Notes: generated by a model from the letters alone, not told the origin. Numbered from the stretch's first letter, positions 1-9,860 are shown. The stretch: DNA of 64,000 nt from Sulfitobacter sp. DSM 110093 (GCF_022788715.1 NZ_CP085167.1:1857001-1921000), one strand, 5' to 3'. Translations and numbers: made by a program.

Positions 1-604
1 GCGGAGAAGTCTCCATCAGTGTGCGAAGGCTCATCGGTTTGGTGGTGCCAAATGGCGGCGTGGGGCTGATCGACAATAGGATTGGCGTCACCGCAATGCT
101 CACCAAGACGGATGGGATGACAAAGAGCACAAAGCCCGAGGGGTCAGCAGTCAGCAACAACGCTTGGGCGATGACGATGCCGAGTGTTTGCACGATCATA
201 TAAGCCGACAGCGCCTGCCCCCGGTTTTCATTGGTGGCGGCGTTATTCAGCCAGCTTTCCGCCGTGACATAGACAGCAGAAAAGCAGAACCCAATCAGCA
301 CGCGGCCAACCGACCAGACGATGATATTGGGGAACGTGGGGTAAATGATCATCACGGCAGAAATTAGCGAAGCAAGTGCGGCAAAAACCCGAACGTGACC
401 GACGCGCCGGATCATTCCCGGTGCCATGCGCGAACCGCCAAGGAAACCGACAAAATATGCGGACATAACGATCGACATTTGAAAGGTCGAGAACCCTTCG
501 ATGCCGCCGCGAATGCCCAGCAAAGTACCCTGCATGCCGTTGCCGACCATCAAAAGGCACATGCCCAGCAATAGCGCCCATGCGCTTGAAACTACTTGAA
601 TCAT
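1..604 (-). CDS. MFS transporter, partial (C-terminus beyond window)
   Basis: The minus-strand frame starting at the ATG at 604 stays open to the window edge, so about 201 N-terminal residues are visible. It begins MIQVVSSAWALLLGMCLLMV and continues as alternating hydrophobic helices and short basic loops such as GMIRRVGHVR, with a helix containing SAVYVTAESWLNNAA. This is the layout of the first six helices of a major facilitator superfamily carrier, and the Y-V-T-A-E-S-W-L stretch recalls YcaD-like sugar/efflux MFS proteins. It lies downstream of queA on the same strand. The substrate cannot be told from sequence. Confidence 0.8.
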   Translation of the reverse strand, partial: MIQVVSSAWALLLGMCLLMVGNGMQGTLLGIRGGIEGFSTFQMSIVMSAYFVGFLGGSRMAPGMIRRVGHVRVFAALASLISAVMIIYPTFPNIIVWSVGRVLIGFCFSAVYVTAESWLNNAATNENRGQALSAYMIVQTLGIVIAQALLLTADPSGFVLFVIPSVLVSIAVTPILLSISPTPPFGTTKPMSLRTLMETSP

Positions 605-676
605 TCGTCAATTCCTTGTTCGCCCTGACCCTCCCATGGACCGCAATCACAGGCTAGTCACCCCCTAGTGCGACAT

Positions 677-1741
677 TCAAGCGGGTTTTTGCGCCTTCGG
701 CAGTAGAAGGGAAGAATCGCCATATGAAAAAAACCGGTATTTCTCGGCGATGGCATGGGCATAGATGTCCTTGACCTGCTGTACGCCCATCAGGGCAGAC
801 ACCAACATCATTAGCGTGGATTTGGGAAGGTGAAAATTAGTCATCAGCCCATCGGTCACGTTAAAGGCAAAGCCCGGCGTGATGAAAATATCGGTGTCGC
901 CTTCCCAGGCGGTTATATGCCCTCCACGCGCCGCGGTCTCGATCAGGCGCAGGGCAGTGGTGCCCACGGGGATCACCCGCCCGCCTGCCGCGCGGGTCGC
1001 TGTGATCTCTTCGGCAGCCTTGGCGCTGACCCGGCCCCATTCGGCGTGCATCTTATGTTCGGAAATGTCGTCAACCTTGACCGGCAGGAAGGTGCCCGCG
1101 CCGACATGGAGCGTCACGTGGCTAAACTCAACGCCCTGTGCCTTCAGCGCCGTCAGCAGCGCCCTGTCGAAATGCAGCGAGGCCGTCGGGGCCGCAACCG
1201 CGCCTGCATGGCGGGCAAAAACCGTTTGATAATCAGTCATGTCTTGCGCATCAGCCGCACGTTTTGCGGCGATATAGGGCGGCAGCGGCATAGCACCTGC
1301 GGCGTTCAGCGCGGCATCAAAATCATCGCCCGTGCAATTGAAACGCAGATGCCCCTGTCCGTCTTCGACCGCCTCCAATGTTGCGCGTAGGGCGTCGGTG
1401 AAGATTACCTCTTCTCCGATCTTCAGCTTGCGCAGCGGCTTGATCAACGCTGACCAAGTGCCGTCACTACGCGGTTCAAGTAACGTAACTTCGATCTTCG
1501 CCTGCACGGCCCCCTGCGCCGAGGCACGGTGGCGAACGCCGCTCAACCGCGCAGGAATCACGCGGGTATCGTTCAGCACCAAACGGTCACCGGGGCGCAG
1601 CCAGTCGGTCAAATCGGTCACGCGACAATCATTCAGCACAGCGCCATCTGCAACCAATAGCCGTGCGGAAGACCGCGGAGTGGCGGGGCGCGTGGCGATC
1701 AATTCCTCAGGCAGGTCAAAATCGAAATCAGAAAGTTTCAT
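677..1741 (-). CDS. queA: tRNA preQ1(34) S-adenosylmethionine ribosyltransferase-isomerase QueA
   Basis: 354 residues, the usual QueA length. The enzyme moves the ribosyl part of S-adenosylmethionine to 7-aminomethyl-7-deazaguanine at tRNA position 34, making epoxyqueuosine in the queuosine pathway. The protein starts [20 protein letters not shown], the family N-terminus, and ends with the conserved N-F-H-L-P-K-S-T block (from about residue 302) and [10 protein letters not shown]. An open frame continues 43 codons further upstream but runs into the preceding gene, so the ATG at 1741 is chosen. It follows the AsmA-like gene by 43 bases on the same strand and is probably cotranscribed with it. 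Confidence 0.96.
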   Translation of the reverse strand: MKLSDFDFDLPEELIATRPATPRSSARLLVADGAVLNDCRVTDLTDWLRPGDRLVLNDTRVIPARLSGVRHRASAQGAVQAKIEVTLLEPRSDGTWSALIKPLRKLKIGEEVIFTDALRATLEAVEDGQGHLRFNCTGDDFDAALNAAGAMPLPPYIAAKRAADAQDMTDYQTVFARHAGAVAAPTASLHFDRALLTALKAQGVEFSHVTLHVGAGTFLPVKVDDISEHKMHAEWGRVSAKAAEEITATRAAGGRVIPVGTTALRLIETAARGGHITAWEGDTDIFITPGFAFNVTDGLMTNFHLPKSTLMMLVSALMGVQQVKDIYAHAIAEKYRFFSYGDSSLLLPKAQKPA

Positions 1742-1784
1742 GCGGCATTCCTGCTGGTCTGGCGGGCGTGGGTCGCCCCGGCGC

Positions 1785-4700
1785 TTAGCGGTCCTCTGGC
1801 ACTCGGGCAACCGGATTCGCTTGGCCCTGCACACGCGGCGCGGCAGGTGGCGGGCTCCGGAACAGCTCACGGAACATCCCGGGCGTCAGGGCCGACAGCG
1901 GATTGACCGAGACATTGGGCTCTTTCGCTGGGCCATTAAGGCTGTAATTAAAACCAATCAACCCCTCGCCCTTGCGGGTGAACAGCGACCCGATTCCGTT
2001 CACTAGATAGACCGGGGACACCACGCCCTGCATGTCGATTAACCCACTGTCGAGCGCATAGACTCCTTCCATCGATAAGCCCAAGGACGCCCCTACGGCG
2101 CTGGCTTCGGTCAATGTCAGGCGGTTTGGGGTCAGGCGAAAGTTCGCTTCGACATCATCGAAATAGATCCCGTCGCCGTTAAGTTCGTTGATCAGCCCCA
2201 CGACCGAAATCGCATTAACCAGCGCGGCAATCCCCGGTGCGTCTTGTATGCCCACCTCGCTTACACTGAGTTGCCCATCAAAGGCCCCGCCCGATCCCAC
2301 CGGCAACAGGGTCAGCGATAGGTTTCCGCCCACCACCTGTTTGACCAACCCAGCCGAACGCAAGATCCCGCCCGCATCGTCTGAGACCACGCGCACCGCG
2401 CTGCGCCCACCTTGGGGCAGCACCCGGCCTTGCACAGGTGTGCCGCCATTCAGCCGCGCGGTGAACGATCCATCCATCCCCTCGGCAGTGTTGAATGTGC
2501 CCGACAGGTTGGTGAGAGAAATTGTATCGGTGATCTGCAACCGATCCAGCGCCACGCGCATTGGTGGTCCGGCCTGCCCTTGAGAAGGCCCGAACTCTGC
2601 GCGTCGCATATCAAGCGTGCCGCCGCCCAGCACCACCTGCACCGGATTGCCCTTGCCACGCCCGATTAGTTGCACGGGGATATCCAGCCAGTCGCCGCGC
2701 CGCAGGCGGTCGATCCGTACACGGTCAAGCGCACCGCCGGGTTTCAGGTCTATCGATCCGGCGAGCCTCAGCCCCGGCGCGGTGAGTTGAAAGGCGTCGA
2801 TATTGGGCGTATCTCCCAACCGTCCGGCCAGCCGCAATTCGCCCTTGGTGCCCGGCGCTTTGCTCCATGAAAGTTGCGGAACAGAAATGCCCACCCCCGC
2901 CAGATTGCTTTGCAGCGAGAACCGCGGCGCTGTGCCCTTTTTCAGGTCCACCGCGATCTGCCCCGTTCCGCTGCCACGAATGCTGCCTGGCGGTAGGGCG
3001 ATGCCAAAAGCCTCTAGCCCCGTGGGGGTCAGTGCCACCTGCGCGGTAAGCTTGCTTTCGTCCGATCCCGGCCCAATGGCCTGCGACCATTCCCCGTCAA
3101 AGCCCACCCCGTCGATCCGGCCCGCGCCCCCGATGGTGATACGGTCGTTGTTGGCGGTGATTGACAGCCTGCTGGCCTGAAGGCTGCGATCCTTGACCAA
3201 GGTATCGGTCGACAAAGACAGCAGTTCCCCCGCAAGGTGATAGCGCACATCCTCGGGCTTGCCACCCTTTTTCAGCGGCAGCGCCAGCGTGCCATTCAGC
3301 ACCGCCTCCCCATCCGCAAGTGTCACAGGCAGCCCTGCCTTATCCATCACCTGCATCGGCGGTTGGTTCAGCAGCGACAGCGCAGCGGTCAGGGTAGAGC
3401 GTGTATTGAGGCGGATCACCGATGGGCTGCCGTCCTTCACACGCACGTCTGGGATAATGAAAGACGATCCATCCAGCGTCACTGCCCCGCCCTGCGGTGC
3501 GATCACCTCGCCCGCGTCCACCGTCACAACCAAACGGTTGTCGAGCAAGCTCATATGCCCGCTGCCGTCGGTGATATGCGGCAAGGTCTTGAGGAAACGC
3601 ACCTCAGCCCCAGCATAGTCAAAGGCCACATAGGTCTGCGGCGGTGCACCTGGGTCCATGCGCAGGGCCAGATCAAGGTTGCGCATCCGCCCCCCATGCA
3701 GGTTCTCATCCAGCCATTTGCGGGTCTTGGGTTTCACCGTTTCAGGCCAAAGGGTCAGCAGCCGCTCTGGGTTCAGCCGGTCCATCCGACCATCAAGCGA
3801 CAGTTTCCAACCCTCGGGCGCGGCCAGCAATTCGCCATCAAGGCGAAGGCTGCGGCCCTGATCGCTGATCTCCAACCGTCCCAGCTTCAGACGAAAAGGA
3901 TCAAGGCTGAGTTGGAAGTCGATGTCCGCCTGATCCAGCGCCACAGGCTCGGGGTAGAGTTCGGCAGGGTTGGCGCGCAGATCGCGCAGGGTAAACTGCC
4001 CCACCATACGCCCCGGAATACCGCCCGTGACATCACCCAACTGCGAACTGCCCGTGATACTGCCAGAAACCCACGGGCTGTCGAGCGACATCTCATCAAA
4101 ACGCAAAAGCTGGCGTGCGGGATCATAGCTAAAGTAGCTGCGCGCGCCGTCAAAGGGGATTGGCGTGGTCTGTGGATTGGGCTGCAACGCGCCCTTGCCG
4201 ATTTGCAGCGAAGCGTTGATCGGCGTAAAACTGCCCGTGCTGTCGATCCCGCTGCGCACCGCGCCGGAGATATTGGCGCGCAGCACCTCTAGCCACGAAA
4301 ACGCCGGGCCTTGGGCTGCGATATCACGCGCGTCGATCCCATCAAAGGTGACACCAAAGGTCGCGGCGCTCTGGCCGATTTGGCTGCTGTAATTGGCGGT
4401 CAGTGTGGCCACCCCGGCGCCCCCGCTTAGCACTGCAAGGTCGGCAGATAGATCAAGCTGATCACCACTACGCGACAGGCGCAGCCGCCCCCCATCACCC
4501 GTCCATGCTCGGCCAGCACGGACATCTTCAAAACGCAGGGTCAGGGCGCGCAACTCGACCGATCGCAGGGCGGAAAGCGCAGGCGCTGCCAGCACCTCGT
4601 CAATCTGGCCGATCAACTGGGGCAACGTCGCGGCCTCGCGCTCAGGCGGGGCGATCCCGGCCCCGGCGGAAAGGCTCACGCGTCCGTCCGCCCCCCGGCG

Positions 4701-5126
4701 CAGATTGGCCACAACGCCTGATAATGAGATTTCTCGCGGTTGCGCCACGCCGCGCAACAACGACCGCATCGACAGGCTGGCCTTGAACTCATTGAAACTG
4801 ACGATTTCATCGCCGTCAGGGGTGGTGACAAAGATGTCTTGCAGGCGCACACGCGGCCGCCAGCCCTCGTCGACGACAAACTCCATCGCGCCAAAATCCA
4901 CCCGCGCCTGTGGCAGGGCGCTTGCGATCCGCGCCTCGATCCGCTCTTGCACCCAAAGCGGCGCAGGGATCGGCCGCCCGGTGAAATAGACCGCCGCCCC
5001 CGTGGCCAGCGCCGCCAGTAGCACCAGCACCGCGACCGACGCGATCCCCGCACGGCGGCGCGACCTGCGGCGGGTCTGCCCCTCGCCTGTCGGCGCAGGC
5101 GGGCTGGAAGGGGATGGGTCGCTCAT
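1785..5126 (-). CDS. AsmA/YhdP-like envelope protein (DUF3971-type)
   Basis: 1113 residues from the ATG at 5126. A short Pro/Ser-rich cytoplasmic head and a basic RRRSRRR stretch precede one membrane segment (about residues 27-48); the rest is a long periplasmic region rich in beta-type repeats. This is the layout of AsmA/YhdP/TamB-like proteins, thought to help lipids cross the periplasm or tune outer-membrane assembly. The C-terminal part ([20 protein letters not shown], later [15 protein letters not shown]) matches the AsmA C-terminal block. A TTG 13 codons upstream (5165) is also possible but has no clear ribosome site, whereas CGGAG precedes the ATG. The exact role in this organism is unknown. 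Confidence 0.85.
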   Translation of the reverse strand: MSDPSPSSPPAPTGEGQTRRRSRRRAGIASVAVLVLLAALATGAAVYFTGRPIPAPLWVQERIEARIASALPQARVDFGAMEFVVDEGWRPRVRLQDIFVTTPDGDEIVSFNEFKASLSMRSLLRGVAQPREISLSGVVANLRRGADGRVSLSAGAGIAPPEREAATLPQLIGQIDEVLAAPALSALRSVELRALTLRFEDVRAGRAWTGDGGRLRLSRSGDQLDLSADLAVLSGGAGVATLTANYSSQIGQSAATFGVTFDGIDARDIAAQGPAFSWLEVLRANISGAVRSGIDSTGSFTPINASLQIGKGALQPNPQTTPIPFDGARSYFSYDPARQLLRFDEMSLDSPWVSGSITGSSQLGDVTGGIPGRMVGQFTLRDLRANPAELYPEPVALDQADIDFQLSLDPFRLKLGRLEISDQGRSLRLDGELLAAPEGWKLSLDGRMDRLNPERLLTLWPETVKPKTRKWLDENLHGGRMRNLDLALRMDPGAPPQTYVAFDYAGAEVRFLKTLPHITDGSGHMSLLDNRLVVTVDAGEVIAPQGGAVTLDGSSFIIPDVRVKDGSPSVIRLNTRSTLTAALSLLNQPPMQVMDKAGLPVTLADGEAVLNGTLALPLKKGGKPEDVRYHLAGELLSLSTDTLVKDRSLQASRLSITANNDRITIGGAGRIDGVGFDGEWSQAIGPGSDESKLTAQVALTPTGLEAFGIALPPGSIRGSGTGQIAVDLKKGTAPRFSLQSNLAGVGISVPQLSWSKAPGTKGELRLAGRLGDTPNIDAFQLTAPGLRLAGSIDLKPGGALDRVRIDRLRRGDWLDIPVQLIGRGKGNPVQVVLGGGTLDMRRAEFGPSQGQAGPPMRVALDRLQITDTISLTNLSGTFNTAEGMDGSFTARLNGGTPVQGRVLPQGGRSAVRVVSDDAGGILRSAGLVKQVVGGNLSLTLLPVGSGGAFDGQLSVSEVGIQDAPGIAALVNAISVVGLINELNGDGIYFDDVEANFRLTPNRLTLTEASAVGASLGLSMEGVYALDSGLIDMQGVVSPVYLVNGIGSLFTRKGEGLIGFNYSLNGPAKEPNVSVNPLSALTPGMFRELFRSPPPAAPRVQGQANPVARVPEDR

Positions 5127-5222
5127 CGGGCTCCGGTTCGGCTGGGGCGGCTTTGACGTTGTCAAATCAGATGCAGTATGACAGCCCTGAACGACCCTTC
5201 ACAAGCCAAAGGAACCGCCCCT

Positions 5223-5696
5223 ATGTCGCAGATCGGACCGCAGCCCGGCCAACCGGCCCCGGATTTCACCCTTCCCGTGACCGGCGGTGGCGAGATTACG
5301 CTCTCTGCCCTGCGCGGCGCGCCGGTGGTTCTGTTCTTCTACCCGCGCGACGACACGCCCGGCTGCACCAAGGAATCGATCGGCTTTTCCGAGCGTTTGT
5401 CCGAGTTCGCCGAGGCGGGCGTCCAGGTCTTTGGCATCTCGCGCGACAGCATGGACAAACACGACAAATTCGCCGCCAAACACACGCTGACGGTGCCACT
5501 GTTGTCCGACACCGATGGCGCGGTAACCGAAGCCTATGAGGTCTGGGTCGAGAAAAATATGTACGGCAAGAAATCCATGGGTATTGAACGCGCGACCTAC
5601 CTGATCGACGCGACAGGCAAGATCGCGCAGGTCTGGCGCAAGGTGAAGGTGCCCGGCCATGTGGATGCCGTGCTCGACGCGGTGCGCGGCGCATGA
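5223..5696 (+). CDS. bcp: Thioredoxin-dependent peroxiredoxin, BCP/PrxQ type
   Basis: 157 residues if started at the ATG at 5223 (AGGA ribosome site upstream); an in-frame ATG at 5178 would add 15 poorly conserved residues. The protein reduces hydrogen peroxide and organic hydroperoxides. The catalytic motif FYPRDDTPGCTKE carries the peroxidatic Cys48. The BCP resolving cysteine five residues later is replaced (KESIGF), and no other cysteine exists in the protein, so it should act as a 1-Cys peroxidase that uses an external thiol. Its stop codon overlaps the start of the DUF455 gene, suggesting cotranslation. Confidence 0.93.
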   Translation: MSQIGPQPGQPAPDFTLPVTGGGEITLSALRGAPVVLFFYPRDDTPGCTKESIGFSERLSEFAEAGVQVFGISRDSMDKHDKFAAKHTLTVPLLSDTDGAVTEAYEVWVEKNMYGKKSMGIERATYLIDATGKIAQVWRKVKVPGHVDAVLDAVRGA

Positions 5697-6517
5697 TGCC
5701 GCTTGCTGAAATGGCCGAAGCGGTGCTGCGCACGGCGGATGGGCGCGAGAAGACAGCACTGTCTCGGAAATTCGCGGCGCAGTGGCTATCGGCCCGTGCC
5801 GAGGGCGCTCGCCCCGAGGTGGGCCGTGCAGATCCACCGTTGCACCCTGCCCGCCCCGCCAAGCCCGAATTGCTGAGCCCCCGCGAGGTGCCCCGCCGCC
5901 GCCCCGGCACGCCCGAGGGCCGCGCGGCGCTTTTGCATGCCGTGGCACATATCGAGTTAAACGCCGTCGATCTTCATTGGGACGTGATCGCCCGCTTCTC
6001 ACATGTGCCGCTGCCTTTGGGCTTTTATGACGATTGGGTCAAAGCGGCGGATGACGAATCCAAACACTTTAACCTGATGTGCGACTGCCTTGAGGGAATG
6101 GGCAGCCACTACGGCGCGATGCCCGCCCATGCGGGCATGTGGCGCGCCGCCGAAGACACCGTCGATGATCTGATGGGCCGCCTTGCCGTTGTGCCAATGG
6201 TGCTAGAGGCGCGCGGCCTTGATGTGACACCGGGCATGATCAAGATTTTTCGCAATGCTAAAGCCGATAGCGCAGTGGCCGCGCTTGAGACGATCTATTC
6301 CGAAGAAGTTGCCCATGTGGCCTATGGCAGCAAGTGGTTTCACTTTCTCTGTGGGCGCCATGACGAAGACCCGAAAGACCGTTTTCATGCCCTCGTACGC
6401 AAGTATTTCCATGGCGATTTAAAGCCGCCCTTCAACGAGGAAAAGCGCGCCGAAGCGGGGATTCCTCCTGACTTCTATTGGCCGCTTACAGCAGATGGTG
6501 CATCAACAAAGACCTAA
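5693..6517 (+). CDS. DUF455 ferritin-like domain protein
   Basis: 274 residues, starting at the ATG that overlaps the peroxiredoxin stop (ATGA). From about residue 80 it is a ferritin-like helical bundle with possible di-metal ligands: HIELNAVDLHWD (Glu88), DDESKHFNL (Glu122, His125), VLEARG, and YSEEVAHVAYG. DUF455 proteins resemble the tRNA hydroxylase MiaE fold, but their substrate is not established. A Pro/Arg-rich linker (about 50-75) separates a small N-terminal helical part. Coupling to a peroxiredoxin gene fits an oxygen or iron related role, which is inference. Confidence 0.88.
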   Translation: MMPLAEMAEAVLRTADGREKTALSRKFAAQWLSARAEGARPEVGRADPPLHPARPAKPELLSPREVPRRRPGTPEGRAALLHAVAHIELNAVDLHWDVIARFSHVPLPLGFYDDWVKAADDESKHFNLMCDCLEGMGSHYGAMPAHAGMWRAAEDTVDDLMGRLAVVPMVLEARGLDVTPGMIKIFRNAKADSAVAALETIYSEEVAHVAYGSKWFHFLCGRHDEDPKDRFHALVRKYFHGDLKPPFNEEKRAEAGIPPDFYWPLTADGASTKT

Positions 6518-6606
6518 GCCCAGTTCAGCAAGTGGTTGGAATAGGCGGATTTTTGCCAATCGCTTGCCGTATTAAACAGGGGAATGGGGGATTGCCGCCC
6601 AGGCTT

Positions 6607-6625
6607 GGGGCAACAGGGTTGCCCC
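6607..6625. other. Hairpin GGGGCAAC-agg-GTTGCCCC
   Basis: A perfect 8-base-pair stem with a 3-base loop lies between the DUF455 gene and the M23 peptidase gene. No T-run follows, so it is at best a weak terminator for the upstream pair or a structure in the downstream leader. Confidence 0.45.
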
Positions 6626-6706
6626 ATTTGAAACCACTGGCTATTGACGTTGGGCGCGGTCCGGGAGAGCCCTCCGCGTCGACGGGACGGGACAAAGGAC
6701 GACAAC

Positions 6707-8035
6707 GTGCGCACACGGATTGCCATCAAGACGCATGCTCTGCTTGAGCATTACTTTCCCGAACGCCGCGTCTTTCTGAAATCCGACAGCGATACACGTT
6801 TCATCCGCCTCCGCCCCGGCACCCAGATTGCCGGGCTTGCAGGCTCTGCCTTTCTCGTGTCATGGGCCATCATCGCCACGGCGATCATCCTGATGGACAG
6901 CATCGGCTCTGGCAATTTTCGCGAGCAGGCCAAACGCGACCAGCGCACCTATCAGGCTCGGTTGAACGAACTTTCCGCGCAACGCGATCTGCGGGCCGAG
7001 GAAGCATTGGCCGCACAGGATCGGTTCAACGCCGCCCTGACACAGATTTCCGTCATGCAGTCCGAACTGCTGTCGTCCGAGACCCGCCGCCGTGAGTTGG
7101 AGACCGGGATCGACGTGATCCAGTCCACCCTGCGCGACACAATGAAGGACCGTCAGAAGGCCCGGCTGAAACTGGCCGAATTGGAAGGCAGTCTTGAGAA
7201 TGGTGAGGCAGGCAGTACCCGCGCCGACGCGGATCAAGCCCCGACCGATTTCCTTGCCCAAGCGCTGGCGCGCACCGCTGCTGAGCGGGACAAGGTTGTC
7301 GTTGATGCCCAAGACGCCCTGCTGCAGGCCGATGAGATGGCGCAGGAAATTGCGCTCATGCGCGATCAAAACGATGCCATTTTCCGCCAGCTTGAAGAAG
7401 CGATGAGCGTTTCTGTTGCTCCACTTGATAAGATGTTCCGCAGCGCGGGCATGCCCACGGACAGCATTCTTGCCACTGTGCGCCGTGGCTATTCCGGTCA
7501 AGGTGGCCCGATGACGCCTTTGTCTTTCACCACCCGTGGTGAGGAACTAAGCCCAGACACGCTGCGCGCCAACCGTCTGCTGAACCAGATGGACCGGCTG
7601 AACCTTTATCGGATCGCCGCCGAAAAAGCGCCCTTTGCCAACCCCGTGAAAAACGCATTTCGTTTCACCAGCCAATTCGGCTATCGCCGCGACCCCAAGA
7701 CGGGTGGACGCCGGATGCACAAGGGTGTCGACTTTGCCGCTGGCATGGGCACGCCGCTCTATTCCACCGCCGATGGTGTGGTGATTCACGCGGGCTGGTC
7801 ATCGGGCTATGGTCGTCTGGTGAAGATCCAGCACGAGTTTGGCATCGAGACGCGCTATGCGCATATGTCCAAGCTTCGCGTGAAAGTTGGTCAAAGAGTC
7901 TCGCGCGGACAGCATATCGGTGATATGGGTGCCTCAGGACGGGTCACCGGTGTTCATCTCCATTATGAAGTCCGCGTAGGTGGCAAAGCTGTCAATCCCA
8001 TGATCTATATCAAGGCTGCAAACGATGTTTTCTAA
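6707..8035 (+). CDS. M23 (LytM) family murein peptidase with membrane anchor and coiled coil
   Basis: 442 residues from the GTG at 6707, preceded by AAAGGA; an ATG at 6644 is in frame but lacks these signals. One membrane segment (about 41-64) is followed by a long coiled coil (about 70-240) and a C-terminal LytM domain. Zinc ligands are visible as H-K-G-V-D (His338, Asp342) and H-L-H-Y-E (His417, His419), with a catalytic-type His386 in RYAHMS, so the peptidase should be active on peptidoglycan cross-bridges. The end overlaps the bactofilin gene by 11 bases. Paired M23 and bactofilin genes are a known arrangement in which the bactofilin scaffold places the peptidase. Confidence 0.93.
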   Translation: MRTRIAIKTHALLEHYFPERRVFLKSDSDTRFIRLRPGTQIAGLAGSAFLVSWAIIATAIILMDSIGSGNFREQAKRDQRTYQARLNELSAQRDLRAEEALAAQDRFNAALTQISVMQSELLSSETRRRELETGIDVIQSTLRDTMKDRQKARLKLAELEGSLENGEAGSTRADADQAPTDFLAQALARTAAERDKVVVDAQDALLQADEMAQEIALMRDQNDAIFRQLEEAMSVSVAPLDKMFRSAGMPTDSILATVRRGYSGQGGPMTPLSFTTRGEELSPDTLRANRLLNQMDRLNLYRIAAEKAPFANPVKNAFRFTSQFGYRRDPKTGGRRMHKGVDFAAGMGTPLYSTADGVVIHAGWSSGYGRLVKIQHEFGIETRYAHMSKLRVKVGQRVSRGQHIGDMGASGRVTGVHLHYEVRVGGKAVNPMIYIKAANDVF

Positions 8036-8525
8036 AAGCAAAATCAATGATCCCGCGCCCAGTGATGCCGATGCCAACAAGCCGGCCGCTTCTGGTCATG
8101 CCCCGGCCCCCACTGCGCCGAAGCAGAACGAGTTCAAGGCCAGCGCGCCCAAGGCAAAGCCGCCTGCCTCTGTTCTGTCCTCTGATCTGCATGTGACCGG
8201 CAACATGAAAACCACCGGCGATATTCAGGTCGAAGGTACTGTCGAAGGCGACATCCGCGCGCATCTGCTGACCATCGGCGAGACCGCGACGATCAAGGGC
8301 GAAGTGGTTGCCGATGATGTGGTGATTAATGGCCGTATCGTGGGCCGCGTCCGCGGCCTTAAGGTCCGCCTGACATCCACGGCCCGCGTTGAGGGTGACA
8401 TCATCCACAAGACCATCGCGATCGAATCTGGTGCGCATTTCGAAGGTTCCGTGCAGCGGCAGGATGACCCGCTGAACCCCGGTGCGAAATCCGCTCCAGC
8501 ACAAAAGCCGAACCCCGCGTCGTAA
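8025..8525 (+). CDS. bacA: Bactofilin (polymer-forming cytoskeletal protein)
   Basis: 166 residues. The central part (about 50-145) is a right-handed beta-helix of short glycine/valine repeats (SSDLHVTGNMKTTGDIQVEG, then GDIRAHLLTIGETATIKGEV), flanked by Pro/Ala/Lys-rich disordered tails. Bactofilins self-assemble into membrane-associated filaments without nucleotide. The start lies inside the last codons of the M23 peptidase gene, pointing to translational coupling and to a shared role in local cell wall remodelling. Confidence 0.93.
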   Translation: MFSKSKINDPAPSDADANKPAASGHAPAPTAPKQNEFKASAPKAKPPASVLSSDLHVTGNMKTTGDIQVEGTVEGDIRAHLLTIGETATIKGEVVADDVVINGRIVGRVRGLKVRLTSTARVEGDIIHKTIAIESGAHFEGSVQRQDDPLNPGAKSAPAQKPNPAS

Positions 8526-8550
8526 GACGGCAGGCAGGTTAAAGAATTGA

Positions 8551-8587
8551 CAAGCGTCGCAGGCAACTGCGGCGCTTGATTTTGTTT
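8551..8587 (+). terminator. Rho-independent terminator after the bactofilin gene
   Basis: CAAGCGTCGCAG-gcaa-CTGCGGCGCTTG forms a 12-base-pair stem with one G-U pair, followed by ATTTTGTTT. It lies 25 bases after the bactofilin stop codon. Confidence 0.88.
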
Positions 8588-8745
8588 CTGGGGGGGCAAT
8601 TGGCGGCCCAGCAATCAATTGCCGTCTGGCCGAAAGGTATCAAAGGCAAATGCTTGGAACCATAGCGCTCAATTCATCATAGCCTGAGCGAGGCACATGC
8701 ACGGGGTGAGCAAGCACGCCCACCCCGCACGATCTTAATCGGATG

Positions 8746-9300
8746 TTACTCGGTCACAGTGACCTTTTGCATCACGTCTGGCGCACCGACAACGGCGCCA
8801 TTGGGGCCGGTGCCGCGTTTGATGGCGTCAACCACATCTTGGCCTTCGGTCACCTTACCGACGACTGTGTACTGGCCGTCAAGGAAAGGCGCCTTGTCGA
8901 ACATGATGAAGAACTGGCTGTTGGCGCTGTCCGGGCTTTGGCTGCGGGCCATGCCGACGATACCAGCCTCATAGGCGATGTCCGAAAACTCGGCCTTGAG
9001 GTTGGGCTTGTCAGAGCCGCCCATGCCAGCGCGCGCGGTGTCGGCGCCGGATTTGCCGAATTGCACATCGCCGGTCTGGGCCATGAAGCCGTCGATCACG
9101 CGGTGAAAGACCACCCCGTCATAGACGCCTTCGTTGGCCAGTTCGGTGATGCGGGCCACGTGCTGTGGCGCCACATCTTCCAGCAGGTCGATCTTGACGG
9201 TACCATTGGACTCACCCGCCACTTCGATCTCAAGCCCGGTTGCCGCAGCCGCCGTGCCAAGGATCGCCAGTACAGCGCTGGTGCCTACGATCTTACGCAT
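8746..9300 (-). CDS. Periplasmic peptidyl-prolyl cis-trans isomerase (cyclophilin)
   Basis: 184 residues. An N-terminal signal peptide (about residues 1-20, ending in a run of alanines) precedes a full cyclophilin domain with the catalytic FHRVIDGFMAQTGD block (Arg67, Gln75) and SQFFIMF. It should speed prolyl isomerisation of proteins in the periplasm. The gene starts inside the last codons of the upstream cytoplasmic cyclophilin gene (8-base overlap), so the two are one transcription unit and probably arose by tandem duplication, one copy having gained a signal peptide. Confidence 0.94.
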   Translation of the reverse strand: MRKIVGTSAVLAILGTAAAATGLEIEVAGESNGTVKIDLLEDVAPQHVARITELANEGVYDGVVFHRVIDGFMAQTGDVQFGKSGADTARAGMGGSDKPNLKAEFSDIAYEAGIVGMARSQSPDSANSQFFIMFDKAPFLDGQYTVVGKVTEGQDVVDAIKRGTGPNGAVVGAPDVMQKVTVTE

Positions 9301-9799
9301 CTGCTGCCACTTTGACCGAGATCATGCGGTCAGGGTTTGCAGCAGGCTCGCCACGGGTGATCGCGTCGACATGCTCCATGCCCGAGATGACTTGCCCGTA
9401 AACGGTGTACTGACCGTTGAGGAAGTCGTTGTCTTTAAAGTTGATGAAGAACTGGCTGTTGGCGCTGTCGGGGTTGGCCGAACGAGCAGCACCAATGGTG
9501 CCACGGGCATGGGGCACCTTGGAGAATTCCGCAGGCAGGTTCGGCAGGTCCGAGCCGCCGGTGCCAGCCGCACGCAGGTTGAAGTTGTCTTCCATGTTGC
9601 CGTTGGCCACGTCGCCAGTCTGGGCCATGAACCCTTCGATCACGCGGTGGAAGGCGACATTGTCGTATTTGCCAGCGCGGGCCAATTCCTTCATGCGTTC
9701 AACGTGCTTAGGTGCCAGATCGGGCATCAGCTCGATTGTCACTGTGCCGTCTTTCAGCTCCATCAGGATGGTGTTTTCGGGGTCTTTGATATCGGCCAT
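9293..9799 (-). CDS. ppiB: Cytoplasmic peptidyl-prolyl cis-trans isomerase (cyclophilin B type)
   Basis: 168 residues with no signal peptide. The cyclophilin catalytic block FHRVIEGFMAQTGD (Arg52) and the SQFFINF strand are intact. It is the cytoplasmic partner of the overlapping periplasmic copy, with which it shares most motifs (for example SANPDSANSQFF against SQSPDSANSQFF). It is transcribed away from pgk, and the intergenic region between them contains a GGCAATTGCC palindrome. Confidence 0.93.
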   Translation of the reverse strand: MADIKDPENTILMELKDGTVTIELMPDLAPKHVERMKELARAGKYDNVAFHRVIEGFMAQTGDVANGNMEDNFNLRAAGTGGSDLPNLPAEFSKVPHARGTIGAARSANPDSANSQFFINFKDNDFLNGQYTVYGQVISGMEHVDAITRGEPAANPDRMISVKVAADA

Positions 9800-9839
9800 G
9801 GGGCATTCCTTGTGTTTGTCTTTGCCAGATACCTAAGGA

Positions 9840-9860
9840 GCTTGGCGGCAATTGCCAAGC
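9840..9860. promoter_or_regulatory. Inverted repeat in the ppiB-pgk divergent region
   Basis: GCTTGGC-ggcaatt-GCCAAGC is a 7-base-pair inverted repeat with the 10-base palindrome GGCAATTGCC at 9847-9856 nested inside. It sits about 40 bases upstream of ppiB and 67 upstream of pgk. An operator is possible; nothing identifies the regulator. Confidence 0.3.

Noticed and set aside
243..650. Minus-strand open frame of 135 codons at the left edge
   Set aside because: Its translation is Arg/His-rich without family features. Another frame of the same strand gives a clear MFS transporter running off the window.
3237..4292. Plus-strand open frame of 351 codons
   Set aside because: It lies wholly antisense to the AsmA-like gene, and its product is His/Arg/Gln-rich with no recognisable domain, as expected for a GC-rich shadow frame.
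5127..5165. TTG start for the AsmA-like gene, 13 codons upstream
   Set aside because: No ribosome site precedes it; the ATG at 5126 has CGGAG.
8702..8727. Hairpin CGGGGTG/CACCCCG as terminator of the cyclophilin pair
   Set aside because: The stem is only 7 pairs with a 12-base loop and no T-run on the minus strand, so the evidence is too weak to list.
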